A stretch of 64,000 bases of DNA from Pseudofrankia sp. DC12 (GCF_000966285.1 NZ_KQ031391.1:4294540-4358539), one strand, 5' to 3'. Numbered from the stretch's first letter, positions 1 to 11,588 are shown. Numbers and translations: made by a program. The notes: generated from the sequence alone by a model not told the origin.

Positions 1-324
1 CTGCTCGCGCTCGCGGGCATCCCGCTGACGAGCGGCTTCACCGGCAAGTTCGCCGTCTTCCAGGCGGCGATCGCGGGCAACGCGGCCGGGCTCGTGGTCA
101 TTGCCCTGGTCTGCAGCGCCATCGCCGCGTTCTTCTACGTCCGGGTGATCGTGCTGATGTTCTTCTCGAACCCGCCGGCCGACGGCCCGGTCGTGGTGAC
201 GCGGCCCACGCTAACCTACGCGACGGTCGGTGTCGGAACCCTGCTGACACTGCTCCTCGGCGTCGCGCCGCAGCCTTTGTTGGACCTCGCTAGTCACGCG
301 GCGGCCTCAGGCTTCGTACGCTGA
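1..324 (+). CDS. nuoN: NADH-quinone oxidoreductase subunit N, C-terminal part
   Basis: The window opens inside this gene in frame 1; 107 residues remain before the TGA. The visible part contains AGIPLTSGFTGKF, a signature of the antiporter-like proton-pumping subunits of complex I, then two hydrophobic segments (near residues 30-52 and 75-95 of the fragment). NuoN sits in the cytoplasmic membrane and takes part in proton translocation coupled to NADH:quinone oxidation. It is normally the last gene of the nuo operon, which fits the polyprenyl synthase starting 7 nt downstream. NuoN is preferred over NuoL or NuoM because of the short C-terminus and this context; those paralogues cannot be fully excluded from the tail alone. 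Confidence 0.88.
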   Translation: MLALAGIPLTSGFTGKFAVFQAAIAGNAAGLVVIALVCSAIAAFFYVRVIVLMFFSNPPADGPVVVTRPTLTYATVGVGTLLTLLLGVAPQPLLDLASHAAASGFVR

Positions 325-331
325 TGGCGGT

Positions 332-1333
332 ATGAGCGTAACCGGGCTGGACACCATGGGGATCAGGGCCGACCCTGATCTCGAAATCGCCGTGCGAGCG
401 GGTCTCACGGGCGTGGAGCGCGTGCTGCGCGACGCGATCCGCAGCGAGTTCGCGTTCGTCACGGAGGCGTCGCGACATCTCACCGATGCGGGCGGAAAAC
501 GATTCCGCCCCATGGTGGTGCTGCTCGCGGCGCACTTCGCCGACCCGGCCGCGCCGGAGGTGATCCAGGCCGCGGCCGCCATCGAGCTGACCCACCTGTC
601 GACCCTGTACCACGACGACGTGATGGACGAGGCCCCGCTGCGCCGCGGGGCCGCGTCCGCGAACGCCCGATGGACGAACACGGTGGCGATCCTCGTCGGC
701 GACTACCTGTTCGCCAGGGCCTCGGAGATCACCGCCGATCTCGGCCCGGAGGCGACCAGGATCCTCGCGCAGACGATCGCGACCCTCTGCGAGGGCCAGA
801 TCCGCGAGACCGTGGGGCCGATGCCGGACGACGACCCGGTCGAGCACTACCTGCGGGTCGTCACGGGCAAGACCGCGTCGCTGATCGCCGCCTCCGGCCG
901 GCTCGGGGCGATGATGAGCGGCGCGGACCCCGTCACGGCCGACATCCTCGCCACCTTCGGCGAGCGCATCGGGGTCTGCTTCCAGCTCTCCGACGACCTC
1001 ATCGACGTCTCGTCGGCCACCGCGGACTCCGGCAAGACCCCGGGGACCGACCTGCGGGCCGGCGTCCTGACGCTGCCGGTGCTCTACACACTGCGCACCC
1101 GGGACAAGGCTTCCGACCGGCTGCGCGAGCTGGTGGCGGCCGGCTTCTCCTCCGACGCGTCCGTCGACGAGGCGCTTGAGATCCTGCGCGGGCACCCGGG
1201 GATGGACGAGGCCCGGGCCGAGCTGCGTGCCTGGGCCGCCCGCGCCCGCGACTGCCTCGGTCCGCTCTCTGAGGGCTCGGCGCGGACCGCCCTGGAGAGC
1301 CTCACGGACTTCGTCATCGCCCGGACCGGCTGA
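332..1333 (+). CDS. trans-polyprenyl diphosphate synthase (heptaprenyl/nonaprenyl type)
   Basis: This 333-residue protein has the hallmarks of long-chain trans-isoprenyl diphosphate synthases: GGKRFRP near residue 51, the first aspartate-rich motif DDVMDE starting at about residue 95 and the second, DDLID, at about 221. It should condense isopentenyl diphosphate with an allylic primer to make the isoprenoid tail of menaquinone. The ATG starts 7 nt after the nuoN stop, so it is probably cotranscribed with the complex I operon, as in many actinobacteria, linking quinone supply to respiration. Product chain length cannot be read reliably from the sequence. A perfect hairpin follows 35 nt after the stop. 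Confidence 0.9.
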   Translation: MSVTGLDTMGIRADPDLEIAVRAGLTGVERVLRDAIRSEFAFVTEASRHLTDAGGKRFRPMVVLLAAHFADPAAPEVIQAAAAIELTHLSTLYHDDVMDEAPLRRGAASANARWTNTVAILVGDYLFARASEITADLGPEATRILAQTIATLCEGQIRETVGPMPDDDPVEHYLRVVTGKTASLIAASGRLGAMMSGADPVTADILATFGERIGVCFQLSDDLIDVSSATADSGKTPGTDLRAGVLTLPVLYTLRTRDKASDRLRELVAAGFSSDASVDEALEILRGHPGMDEARAELRAWAARARDCLGPLSEGSARTALESLTDFVIARTG

Positions 1334-1367
1334 GGCCCTCAGCCACCAACCTCAGAACAGCGGAAGT

Positions 1368-1396
1368 GCCCGGCTCCGAGTCACTCGGAGCCGGGC
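1368..1396. terminator. Hairpin terminator between convergent genes
   Basis: A perfect 13-bp inverted repeat (GCCCGGCTCCGAG and its complement) with a 3-nt TCA loop lies between the stops of the converging polyprenyl synthase gene and the minus-strand serine-rich gene. There is no clear T-run, as is common in GC-rich actinobacteria, so it could act in both directions. Confidence 0.7.
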
Positions 1397-1480
1397 CCCT
1401 ACCCGATTGCCGGCGTTGCTCGCCGCCCGGCGCGATGACCCGTGGGGGGTCAGAGCCCGCGCCGGGCGGTCTGGACTGGC

Positions 1481-3127
1481 CTAGACGAACCTGCCGATGA
1501 CCGCGTGGTCGTTCGCCGGATGGTCGGCACTGGTCACCACGAACGGGTCGGTCGACCGGTAGGTGGTGCTGGTGGCCGTCACCGACGAACTCGGGCTCGG
1601 GGCCGCCGACGCGTGCGGGGTGGAGTCGGAACTGGTCGACGAGGCGCTCGGCGAGTCCGACCCCGACGGCGTCGTGGCGGACCCGCTGGGGCTTGTCGAG
1701 CCCGACGGGCTCGGCGTGCCGGACGAGTCGGGCGACGTGGACGGGTCCGGCGAGGTCGACGGGCTCGGCGTGCCGGTGCCCATGATGTCGCCCAGGTCGA
1801 GGCCGCCGATCCCGAGCCAGCCGCCCAGGGTGCCCGCCGTGCTCCCGCCGGTGCTGGCGCTGGGGCCGGTTCCCGTGCCGTCGAGCGACGACGCGTCGGC
1901 GCTGGCCGTCGCGTCCGGCGCGGCGGCCGTCGCCGGGTCCGGCGAGGTGACCGTCGGGTTGAGCGGCCCGGCGGCGTTGACGTAGCCACCGTCGCCGTAG
2001 ACCACGCCGTCGGTGAGGTCGCTGTAGGTGGATGCGGCGTCGGTCTCGGCGGGCGCCGCGGCGGTCGTCTGGCGGCTGCTGGCCCTGCCGCCGGGCGCGG
2101 TCGGGGTCAGGTGCGGCCCCTCGCCCATCGTCCCGCCACCCGCGGAGGCGACGTCGGTGGAGTCACTCGTCGGCCACTGGCCCGTCGCCGTGCCGCCAGA
2201 GCCGGGCTTGATCGTCAGGGAGCCGGTGTCAGTCGCCATGACGGCGGTGCCGACGAGCGCCGAGAGCCCGGCGAGCGAGGCGGTGCTGGCGATCGCGAGC
2301 CGGGCCCGGGCGCTGCCCGGACGACCGGCCGGCGCCCGGTGCGCGCCCGGCGTCCGCTGCCCGCCGTCGGGCCGCTCCGCGCGCTCGGTCCGGGGTCGCC
2401 CGTCACCAGGCGCGGTGTGACCACGTGTCGTGCGGCCTCCACCGGCATGGGAGCCACCAGCGCGGGACTCGACGACGGTCCCGTTGGCGTGGTCGGCGCC
2501 TGCCCGGCTGGGCAGGCCGGTGCCGCGCGCCGCCAGCGTCGCGGCCCACGACCGCGACACGAGCTGGTCCTCGTGACCGGCGTAGCGGTCGTGCGAGTAG
2601 CTGTCGTAGTCCGAGTACCCGCCGGCCGTCGCCCCGGATCCGGGGTATCCCCCGGTGGTCCGGCAACGGTCCTGGTAGTCGTCATAGCCGTGGCCGGGCT
2701 GGCCGTGGCCCTGGCCCGACGGAGCGCGGTACTGCTGCTCCTGGGCGGCAACCGCCTCGATGCGCCGGATCGCGCCCGGTGTCGACGGCGGGCCCGACCT
2801 CGGGTCGAACTCGCCAGGCGGCGGGACCGGCGGGGCCGGAGTCCGTCTCGGCGGCGCGGCCGGCCGAGAGGCCTGTGCGACCACGGCGACGTGACCGCGA
2901 ACAGGCGGCCAGCCGTCTTCTGCCGCGTACGCCTCGCTGGCTCGGCAGTCGGTGAAGTAAGGGCTGCTACCCACGTCGACTCCCGGCGGATGCCAGGCCA
3001 CGAGCCGACGGGTTGCTACGCCCGGCGGCCGCCTCGTGGTGTCGGAAGTTGTGACTGTGCACGGAGCCTCCGGCTTGGTTCGGTGTGTGACCCCCCCGGG
3101 CAACACCGCACGTACCCCCACGCGCAC
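1481..3127 (-). CDS. Proline/serine-rich single-pass membrane or secreted protein, unknown function
   Basis: Not recognised as any named family. The reading is about 548 residues. An N-terminal half rich in Pro, Gly, Arg and Tyr precedes one hydrophobic segment at about residues 275-297 (LAIASTASLAGLSALVGTA). After it comes a long low-complexity tail dominated by Ser, Pro, Thr and Gly with SPS/TSPD-type repeats, ending in a less biased stretch (about the last 30 residues). This suggests a cytoplasmic N-terminus, a membrane anchor and a disordered extracytoplasmic tail. The GTG start at 3127 is the longest reading; no strong ribosome-binding site decides it. A similar gene lies 110 nt upstream on the same strand. 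A plus-strand open frame over the same DNA looks like a GC-skew shadow. Confidence 0.6.
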   Translation of the reverse strand: MRVGVRAVLPGGVTHRTKPEAPCTVTTSDTTRRPPGVATRRLVAWHPPGVDVGSSPYFTDCRASEAYAAEDGWPPVRGHVAVVAQASRPAAPPRRTPAPPVPPPGEFDPRSGPPSTPGAIRRIEAVAAQEQQYRAPSGQGHGQPGHGYDDYQDRCRTTGGYPGSGATAGGYSDYDSYSHDRYAGHEDQLVSRSWAATLAARGTGLPSRAGADHANGTVVESRAGGSHAGGGRTTRGHTAPGDGRPRTERAERPDGGQRTPGAHRAPAGRPGSARARLAIASTASLAGLSALVGTAVMATDTGSLTIKPGSGGTATGQWPTSDSTDVASAGGGTMGEGPHLTPTAPGGRASSRQTTAAAPAETDAASTYSDLTDGVVYGDGGYVNAAGPLNPTVTSPDPATAAAPDATASADASSLDGTGTGPSASTGGSTAGTLGGWLGIGGLDLGDIMGTGTPSPSTSPDPSTSPDSSGTPSPSGSTSPSGSATTPSGSDSPSASSTSSDSTPHASAAPSPSSSVTATSTTYRSTDPFVVTSADHPANDHAVIGRFV

Positions 3128-3237
3128 TCATGACCATACCGGACATCGATCACGAATCCACACCCACCCCGGTCAGGGGCCGCCGACCATCCGCATAACG
3201 GCGGGCCCAACGACCGAAGACCGGCCCGACGGCAGGA

Positions 3238-4863
3238 TCAGGTGTGCGCCGCGACGGGCGGGGTGGCCGGTGTCGGGGCCACCGGTGTGAGGACCAGCTG
3301 GGCCGCCCCGCCCGAGCCGCTGCCCGCCGTGCCCAAGGCGGCCCCGAGCGCGCCACCCGGCGACATCGAGTGCGTGGCGGGGGCGCCGCTGCGGGTCAGC
3401 GCGAACACCGGGAACGGGTACGACTTCGCCGACCCCTGCCCGCCAACGGCGAACGTGGGGGTCGCGTCCGGGCTGGTCGAGCTTCCGCCGTCCACGAGGT
3501 GCAGCACCACGGCGGTGGCGATCGCGACGATCACGACGCCGAGGGCCGCGACCGCCGCGAGCTGGCGCCGACGCCGTAGCCGGGCCCGGCGGACGCCGTG
3601 CTTGACCGGCGGAGCGCTCGGGGCGGCCTTCCCGCCGTCGACGGCGGGCTTGGTGCCGGTCGCCGAAGCCGGCTTCGTGACCCGGTGCTGGGCCACCGGG
3701 TCACGAGGGGTGCCGACCGGGCGCGCGGCCGGCCGCGCCGCCAGCGACTCGCGGAAGGCTGTGATCGGGATGGCGCTGGTGTCGGAGGGCGCGAAGCCAC
3801 CGCTGGCGACATCCGTCGGCGGCGGCTGGTAGTAGGCCGAGAAATCAGGCGCGGCGGGCTGGGCCGGGCCGGGGTACGGACCGGTCGCCGCCGGCGGCTG
3901 CGCGTAGCGCGCCTGCTGGGCGTCGGCAGCCGGCTGCCATGGGTCGCCTGTAGGACGCGGCTGGCCCAGGTCGCCGGGGCGAAGCACCTCCTGGCCGTAG
4001 GCGCCGAGTGTCAGCGGGTCCTGATAGGGCGCCGCGGGGAACGTCCCGGCCTGGTAGGCCGGTGCCGGGTACTGGCCCGTGGGGTACTGGGCTGTCGAAG
4101 CGGGCTGGTCGACGGGGTACTGGGCCGGCGGGTACGCGGGCTGCGCGTACTGCTCGGTCGCCGGGTACCGGGCCTCCGGGGCCTGCTCCACCGGGAAGCC
4201 GGTCGTCGGGTACTGGGTCGTCGGGTACTGGCCTGCTGGGTACTGCGCTGCCGGGAACCGGCCCGGCTCGGGTGGCAGCGACTCGCGGAAGGCCGTGATC
4301 GGGATGGCGCTGGTGGCGTCGGTCGGCATGAAACCGGCGCCCGCGTCTGTCGGCGGCGGGTAGGCCGGCGGCTGTGGGTAGCCGGCGGGGTAAGCGGGGG
4401 GCGCGAGTGGCTGGTCCCAGGGGGTCGGCTGAGCTGGCTGTCGCCAGGGCGAGGCCGCCGGCGGTCCGTAGCCGGGATCCGGCTGCTCGAACCAGTTCGC
4501 CCAGTTCTCGCCCGCTGGCGGCCCGGTCGGCCCGCCGGGAGCCGGCTCGACGCCGGGCGGGTAGGGCGGTTGCGCACCGGCGGGCAGATATCCGCGCGGC
4601 CCGGCCGACTGGTACGGATCCAGCGGGCCGCCGGGGCCGCCCGCTGCCGACGGGTCGTCCGTCGGGTCACGGTACGGCGTCTGCAGATACAGCGGGCCGA
4701 GCGGGATCGGGCTGGTGTCGCTGGGCGTGAAACCGCCGTCAACCTCCGCCGGCGAGTACGGGAACCCGTAGCCACCGGTCTGCTGGGCCTGGCCTGGCCA
4801 GCGCGGGTCGGGCTCGTGGCCGGCGTCGACCGGGCCAGCGGGCTCGGCCCGGTTGCCATCCAT
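3238..4863 (-). CDS. Proline-rich single-pass membrane protein with repeated AIPITAFRESL motif, unknown function
   Basis: Not recognised as a known enzyme. From the ATG at 4863, which has GGAGG 11 nt upstream, it is 541 residues; an in-frame TTG at 4908 would add 15. About 430 residues of Pro/Gln/Tyr-rich sequence (many QYP units) precede a basic stretch and one hydrophobic helix near residues 435-458 (AAVAALGVVIVAIATAVVL), then about 90 residues rich in Gly, Ala and Ser. A motif of the type GF-P-(S/T)D-(T/A)-S appears three times, twice followed by AIPITAFRESL, which suggests a short linear binding or modification motif in a disordered tail. The topology resembles that of the downstream gene, with which it may form an operon. 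Confidence 0.7.
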   Translation of the reverse strand: MDGNRAEPAGPVDAGHEPDPRWPGQAQQTGGYGFPYSPAEVDGGFTPSDTSPIPLGPLYLQTPYRDPTDDPSAAGGPGGPLDPYQSAGPRGYLPAGAQPPYPPGVEPAPGGPTGPPAGENWANWFEQPDPGYGPPAASPWRQPAQPTPWDQPLAPPAYPAGYPQPPAYPPPTDAGAGFMPTDATSAIPITAFRESLPPEPGRFPAAQYPAGQYPTTQYPTTGFPVEQAPEARYPATEQYAQPAYPPAQYPVDQPASTAQYPTGQYPAPAYQAGTFPAAPYQDPLTLGAYGQEVLRPGDLGQPRPTGDPWQPAADAQQARYAQPPAATGPYPGPAQPAAPDFSAYYQPPPTDVASGGFAPSDTSAIPITAFRESLAARPAARPVGTPRDPVAQHRVTKPASATGTKPAVDGGKAAPSAPPVKHGVRRARLRRRRQLAAVAALGVVIVAIATAVVLHLVDGGSSTSPDATPTFAVGGQGSAKSYPFPVFALTRSGAPATHSMSPGGALGAALGTAGSGSGGAAQLVLTPVAPTPATPPVAAHT

Positions 4864-5126
4864 CGCCGCAGGAGCCTCCGCGTTCCAGGACGTCGAACAT
4901 GTCGTCAACGCCGGGGATCTTGGGCGGGGGACTCGGTCCGGGTGCTCCAGCTGCGCCCCGACGTTTTTCCCACCTCACCCGTTGCGTCTGGAACGGGCGT
5001 AGCTCTGACCTTACTGCCCGCCGTCGGGCCGGAACCGGACGGGGCGGAAGAGTTGTGCGGGACGGGCGTGGGGGAGACCACCCCACCTGCGTCGCGTCGG
5101 GGCCTGGTGGTCGGGCCTGCTCCGAA

Positions 5127-5168
5127 AGACCACAGAGCGCACACCCCTCGGTGTGCGCCCTGTGGTCT
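5127..5168 (-). terminator. Intrinsic terminator of the korAB operon
   Basis: A 42-nt near-perfect inverted repeat: AGACCACAG and GCGCACACC on one side, their complements on the other, and a CCTC loop. It lies 18 nt beyond the korB stop. Read on the minus strand, the stem is followed directly by TTTC, as expected for Rho-independent termination. Confidence 0.85.
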
Positions 5169-5185
5169 GACTGCTGTCGGGCCTG

Positions 5186-6252
5186 CTAGATGGTCCAGGT
5201 CTCCTTGCCGGCGATCATCTTCATCAGGTCGCCCGCACCCTGGCGCTCCTTGGCCCGGCCGATCTGAGCGTTGAGCTCCTCGTCGTAGCTGGGCACGTCG
5301 ACGTCACGGAAGACCCCGATCGGGGTGACACCGTGGCTGTCGCCGGTCAGCCGGGACAGCGCGAACTGCTGGCTCGGGTCGGCAGCGTGCGCGTCGTGCA
5401 GCAGGACGCCCGGGTCGCCGGCGGCGCAGACCTCCAGCGAGCCGTCGGCGGCCCGACGGACCGCCTTGCCACCGTCGGCGCCGAAGGTGAGCCGCTCACC
5501 CTGGCGCAGCCGCAGCGTCACGTCGTCCCTGGTGTCCCGGTCCTTCATGGTGTCGAAGGCGCCGTCGTTGAAGATGTTGCAGTTCTGGAAGATCTCCACG
5601 AACGCGGCGCCGGGGTGCTCGGCCGCGGCCCGCAGCACCGAGGTGAGGTGCTGGCGGTCCGAGTCGACGGAGCGGGCCACGAAGGTCGCCTCCGCGCCGA
5701 TCGTCAGCGACGTCGGGTTGTACGGCCGGTCGAGTGAGCCGTGCGGCGTCGACTTGGTGATCTTGCCGACTTCGGAGGTCGGCGAGTACTGGCCCTTGGT
5801 CAGGCCGTAGATCCGGTTGTTGAACATCAGGATCTTGATGTTCACGTTCCTGCGCAGCGCGTGCAACAGGTGGTTACCACCGATCGACAGTGAGTCGCCG
5901 TCGCCGGTGATGACCCACACCGACAGGTCGGGACGCGAGGTCGCCAGGCCGGTCGCGATCGCCGGCGCGCGGCCGTGGATCGAGTGCATCCCGTAGGTGT
6001 TCAGGTAGTACGGGAAGCGCGACGAGCAGCCGATGCCGGAGATGAAGACGACGTTCTCGCGGGCAATCCCGAGCTCGGGCAGGAAGCCCTGCACGGTCGA
6101 GAGGATGGCGTAGTCACCGCAGCCGGGGCACCAGCGGACCTCCTGGTCCGAGGCGAAGTCCTTGCGGCTCAGCGGGATGGTCGTCGCCGGGACGAGGTCG
6201 AGCAGCCGGTTGGTCACCCGGCCGTCGCCAACCTTGCCGGTGGTGGTGACGG

Positions 6253-6256
<4 letters not shown>
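5186..6256 (-). CDS. korB: 2-oxoglutarate:ferredoxin oxidoreductase, beta subunit
   Basis: The 356-residue thiamine-diphosphate subunit carries CPGCG near residue 42, GIGCSSRFPYYLNTYG, HGRAPAIATG and the ThDP/Mg motif GDGDSLSIGGNH, followed by NNRIYGLTKGQYSPTS. These are typical of KorB/PorB of the two-subunit actinobacterial enzyme. With KorA it decarboxylates 2-oxoglutarate (or a related 2-oxoacid) in the cytoplasm and passes electrons to ferredoxin, giving a CoA-linked alternative to 2-oxoglutarate dehydrogenase. Its start overlaps the korA stop by 4 nt (ATGA type), so translation is coupled. In a Frankia-like organism reduced ferredoxin could matter for nitrogen fixation; that is inference. 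Substrate preference over pyruvate is inferred from family resemblance. Confidence 0.92.
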
Positions 6257-8151
<1,895 letters not shown>

Positions 8152-8718
8152 CTTCAGTAACCTCCTCAGGTACCGGGCCAGCCTACCTGTCGGCCCATTT
8201 GGGCGCGCGCACAGCGGCGCCTGCGCCGCCGAGTGGTGAGCCGTCCGGCACGCCTGGTGGCACCTACTTGTCGGTAGTCATATCACGCTACGTGTCCGGG
8301 CCATCTCTAGCGGTCGTGCGGCCCGGACATCCTTCGATCTGATGGGGCCCGGCGCGCTTCATGTGCCGGTCAACCTGGCATCTCGACGATCGAATTTCCG
8401 CGCTCCGGCCGGCGGATTGCCTGCGATGTCGGGTATTTGTCGCCGACGGGGTGGGGGCCTGCCTCTTCCCAGTGTCGCTGAGGACCGCATTCGGCTGTCC
8501 GGCGGTGGCGACTTCATCCCGATGACGTCGCCCACACTGTGTGGGATTGGCCACCATGCCGGTTCCGGTGCCGTCTCTGTCGCTTCAGTCGGACTGTGGA
8601 CTGTGGACTGTGGGCCCGGGTCACGGCGACTCGGCTGTGGCCGCGCCCGGATGCCCGGTTGGCGTCGTCGAACGGCCGTGCGGCCGGGGCGCGGCAGCCG
8701 GGGCGGGACAATCGGCGG
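8152..8718. other. Intergenic region between divergent genes
   Basis: This 567-bp stretch separates korA (minus) from the DUF2520 gene (plus). Long open frames cross it on both strands, but none has recognisable protein features. The only local structure seen is a 7-bp unit (GGACTGT) repeated three times in tandem at 8591-8611. Promoters for both neighbours must lie here or close by. Confidence 0.5.
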
Positions 8719-9618
8719 GTGCAGCTGGACGTGGGTCTGGACGTAGGTGTCGTCGGGTTCGGGCGGGCCGGAGCCGCCGTCGCCGTGGCTCTCGCGGACG
8801 CGGGACATCGGCTCGCCGGAGTGTCGGTGCGCTCCACAGCGGCGGCCGAACGGGCCAGCCGCTGGCTACCCGCCGCCGAGCTGCTGTCGGCCGCCGAGCT
8901 CGCCGCCCGGGTCGACGTGCTGGTCCTCGCGGTCTCGGACGATGCCCTCGGCCCGGCCGCCGCCGCCGTCGCCCAGCCCGGTGGGCCAGGCGGCCCACGG
9001 CCTGGGACGGTCGTCGTCCACCTCAGCGGTCGGCACGGGCTCGGGCCGTTGACCCCGGTCGTCGCGCGCGGCGCGTCCCGGGCCGCCGTCCACCCGATCA
9101 TGAGCCTCGCCGGGCTCGACCCGGCCGCCGATGCGGGCCGGCTGAGGGGCACGACGTTCGGGGTCACGGCCGACCCGGCCGCCTGGCCGGTCGCCCGCCA
9201 GCTGGTCGACAGCGTCGGCGGGCGGACGGTCGAGATCGCGGAGGAGGCGCGCACCACCTACCACGCGGCGATCGTCCTGGGCGCAAACTATCTGGCCGCC
9301 CTCGCCGGCGCCGCGGCCGACCTGTTGACCGCCGTCGGCCTCGACGACGCCCGGGCGGCCCTGGCGCCGCTGCTGCGGGTCTCGCTCGACAACGCGCTGC
9401 GGGACGGCGACGCGGCGACCACCGGCCCGGTCCGCCGGGGAGACGCCGGCACGGTCGACGCCCACCTGGCGGCGCTGCTCGCCGCCGACCCGACCGTCGT
9501 CCCGGCCTACGTCACCCTCGCCCGGTTGGCGGCCACGCGGCTGGAGGCGGCTGATCTCCTGGCTGCCCCGGCCGCGGCCGCCTTGCGCGCGGTCCTGGAC
9601 AGCGCGCAGGGCGCCTGA
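8719..9618 (+). CDS. Rossmann-like and DUF2520 domain protein
   Basis: From the GTG at 8719 the product is 299 residues. An N-terminal Rossmann fold starts immediately (GVVGFGRAGAAVAVALADAGH, dinucleotide-binding GxGxxG type). The region after about residue 125 (HPIMSLAG, then AAIVLGANYLAAL near 190) matches the DUF2520 helical domain found in actinobacterial proteins usually encoded beside panC. The architecture resembles 6-phosphogluconate or ketopantoate reductase-like enzymes, but substrate and reaction are unknown. No pan genes are visible on either side. The open frame extends to 8539, but those 60 residues are Arg/Trp-rich and look non-coding; the ribosome-binding site before 8719 is weak, and a GTG at 8731 is an alternative. 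Confidence 0.82.
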   Translation: MQLDVGLDVGVVGFGRAGAAVAVALADAGHRLAGVSVRSTAAAERASRWLPAAELLSAAELAARVDVLVLAVSDDALGPAAAAVAQPGGPGGPRPGTVVVHLSGRHGLGPLTPVVARGASRAAVHPIMSLAGLDPAADAGRLRGTTFGVTADPAAWPVARQLVDSVGGRTVEIAEEARTTYHAAIVLGANYLAALAGAAADLLTAVGLDDARAALAPLLRVSLDNALRDGDAATTGPVRRGDAGTVDAHLAALLAADPTVVPAYVTLARLAATRLEAADLLAAPAAAALRAVLDSAQGA

Positions 9619-9921
9619 CGAGATGCGAACAGGAGGTGGACCTGCGCAGGATGCACGACGGGAGCCGGCCCAGGGCCGACCCCGGCGGCCTGCGGACCGG
9701 GAGCCCGTCGCTAGCCGGGTGCCGGGTGTGCCGGGGGTCCGGTCCTGGCCAGGCGGGTCGGCGGGCGCCCTGCCGGTACGGCAGCCGACATCTGGGGCAG
9801 GCCTGGTTGTCTCCGGGCGATCGGGGCATCACGGACCCTTGTGCACGGACGGGAACGCCGGCCGGCACCGTCGGCGTTGAAGCGGTTGCAACCATCTGAC
9901 ACGACAGGACAACGGGACGCC
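9619..9921 (+). other. Intergenic region before htpX
   Basis: This is 303 bp with no supported gene. Open frames here have no protein-like features. It probably carries the htpX promoter, but no clear consensus boxes were identified. Confidence 0.4.
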
Positions 9922-10785
9922 ATGTCTCACCTCAACGGTCTCAAGACCGCCTTGCTGCTCGGCGCGCTGTCGGCCGCGATCCTCGCGGTGGGGGCTATTT
10001 TCGGCCGAGGCGGGCTGATCATCGCTCTCTGCATCGCCGTCCTGATGAACGGATTCTCCTACTTCTTCTCCGACAAGCTCGCGTTGCGAGCAATGCGGGC
10101 CTACCCGGTCAGCCAGGTCGAACAGCCGCGTCTCTATGCGATCGTCCGCGATCTCGCGACCCGCGCCCGCATGCCGATGCCACGGCTTTACGTGAGCCCC
10201 ACCAGCGCACCGAACGCGTTCGCGACCGGCCGCAACCCGAAAAACGCCGCGGTGTGCTGCACCGAGGGAATCCTGGAGCTGATGGATGACCGTGAGCTCC
10301 GCGGCGTCCTCGGCCACGAGCTAAGCCATGTGCACAACCGCGACATCCTGATCGCGTCGGTCGCCGGGGCGCTTGCCAGCGTCATCGTCTACCTGGCCAA
10401 CCTGGCCCAGTTCGCGGCCTTCTTCGGCGGCCGGGATGAGGACGGCCCCGGCATGTTCGAGCTGCTCCTGCTGATCATCCTGGGCCCGATCGCGGCGACG
10501 ATCATCCAGCTGGCCATCAGCAGGGCTCGTGAGTACCAGGCCGACGAGTCCGGGGCGACGTTGACCGGCGACCCGATCGGCCTCGCGAACGCGCTGCGCA
10601 AGCTCGAGTCGGGTACGGCGGCCCGGCCGCTCGCGCAGAGCTCGCGGCTCGCCCCGGTCTCGGCGCTGATGATCGCGAACCCGTTCCGGGCCGGTGGCGT
10701 GACCCAGCTCTTCTCGACCCACCCGCCGATGGACCAGCGGATCACACGGCTGGAGGAACTCGCCCGGCTGAACCCGTACCGCTGA
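9922..10785 (+). CDS. htpX: Zinc metalloprotease HtpX
   Basis: The 287-residue M48-family membrane protease has two N-terminal transmembrane segments (about 8-28 and 32-50), the zinc motif HELSH with His132, Glu133 and His136, two further hydrophobic segments (about 140-160 and 178-198), and the third ligand Glu204 in REYQADESG. HtpX degrades misfolded or damaged inner-membrane proteins with its active site facing the cytoplasm. The ATG is preceded by AACGGGACGCC, a modest ribosome-binding site. All catalytic residues are present and the length is typical. It appears monocistronic, with a strong terminator about 90 nt after the stop. Confidence 0.95.
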   Translation: MSHLNGLKTALLLGALSAAILAVGAIFGRGGLIIALCIAVLMNGFSYFFSDKLALRAMRAYPVSQVEQPRLYAIVRDLATRARMPMPRLYVSPTSAPNAFATGRNPKNAAVCCTEGILELMDDRELRGVLGHELSHVHNRDILIASVAGALASVIVYLANLAQFAAFFGGRDEDGPGMFELLLLIILGPIAATIIQLAISRAREYQADESGATLTGDPIGLANALRKLESGTAARPLAQSSRLAPVSALMIANPFRAGGVTQLFSTHPPMDQRITRLEELARLNPYR

Positions 10786-10875
10786 CCGGGACACGAGCCA
10801 CCAGCGGCGAACGTCGGCCGACAACCGGCGAGGGGTGCGTCGGTCCGGGCTGTCTGGATAAGGCTGGAGATGAGG

Positions 10876-10913
10876 GCACCCCGCCCGTGGGGGGATGCGG
10901 GCGGGGTGCTTTC
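10876..10913 (+). terminator. Intrinsic terminator after htpX
   Basis: A perfect 12-bp stem (GCACCCCGCCCG at 10876-10887 and its complement at 10898-10909) with a 10-nt loop, followed by TTTC. The rest of the 314-bp gap between htpX and the converging YajQ gene shows nothing else. Confidence 0.8.
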
Positions 10914-11099
10914 GACGGAGCTCGGGGGGTGCTCCGCCGGGTCTGTTGGCCTCGAAGGATCAGCCTCGCAACGGACTTACCCCAATTTCGAGCCAACAAT
11001 CACGGTATGTATGACCGATCTGGGCGCTGAAGGGCGACGGTCCGTGTCCCCAGCTCAGGGCTTCCTGACGGACGCGGAGCACAGGGTGGCGGGGTGTGC

Positions 11100-11588
11100 T
11101 CAGCGGTAGTTGACGAACTGCAGTGCGACCTCGAAGTCCTCGGTCTTCAGGAGCTGGATCACGGCCTGCAGGTCATCGCGCTTCTTGCCGGAGACGCGCA
11201 GCTGGTCGCCCTGGATCTGCGCCTGGACGCCCTTCGGGCCCTCGGCCCGGATCTTCTTGGCGATCGCCTTGGCCTTCTCGTCGGCGATGCCCTGGGTCAC
11301 CGTGACCGACAGCCTGAACTCCTTGCCGGCCTGCTTGGGCTCGTCGTACTGCAGCGTCTTCAGTGAGATGCCGCGCTTGACGAACTTCTCCTGAAGCACG
11401 TCCAGCACGGCCTTGACTCGCTCCTCGCTGTTCGCGGTCAGCGAAATCGAGTCGCCGGAGTGCGTCGCGGACGCCCCGGTGTCCCGGAAGTCGAAGCGAT
11501 TCTTGATCTCCTTGGCGGTCTGGTTGACCGCGTTGTCGATCTCTTGGGTGTCCACCTTGCTCACGATGTCGAACGAGGGGTCCGCCAC
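11100..11588 (-). CDS. yajQ: YajQ-family nucleotide-binding protein (DUF520)
   Basis: The 162-residue protein begins [12 protein letters not shown] and contains [16 protein letters not shown] and [31 protein letters not shown] in separate blocks typical of the YajQ/UPF0234 family. The family folds as two ferredoxin-like domains and binds nucleic acid or nucleotides; some members bind cyclic di-GMP and act as regulators. Whether this one does cannot be told from sequence. The start is the GTG at 11588, supported by AGGAGG 9 nt upstream. The gene stands alone and diverges from the tRNA-Tyr gene. Confidence 0.92.
   Translation of the reverse strand: MADPSFDIVSKVDTQEIDNAVNQTAKEIKNRFDFRDTGASATHSGDSISLTANSEERVKAVLDVLQEKFVKRGISLKTLQYDEPKQAGKEFRLSVTVTQGIADEKAKAIAKKIRAEGPKGVQAQIQGDQLRVSGKKRDDLQAVIQLLKTEDFEVALQFVNYR

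Noticed and set aside
1442-3133. 563-codon plus-strand open frame opposite the serine-rich gene
   Set aside because: Arg/Gly/Val repeats without motifs; the minus strand has a hydrophobic segment and biologically plausible Ser/Pro repeats, so this is a GC-rich shadow.
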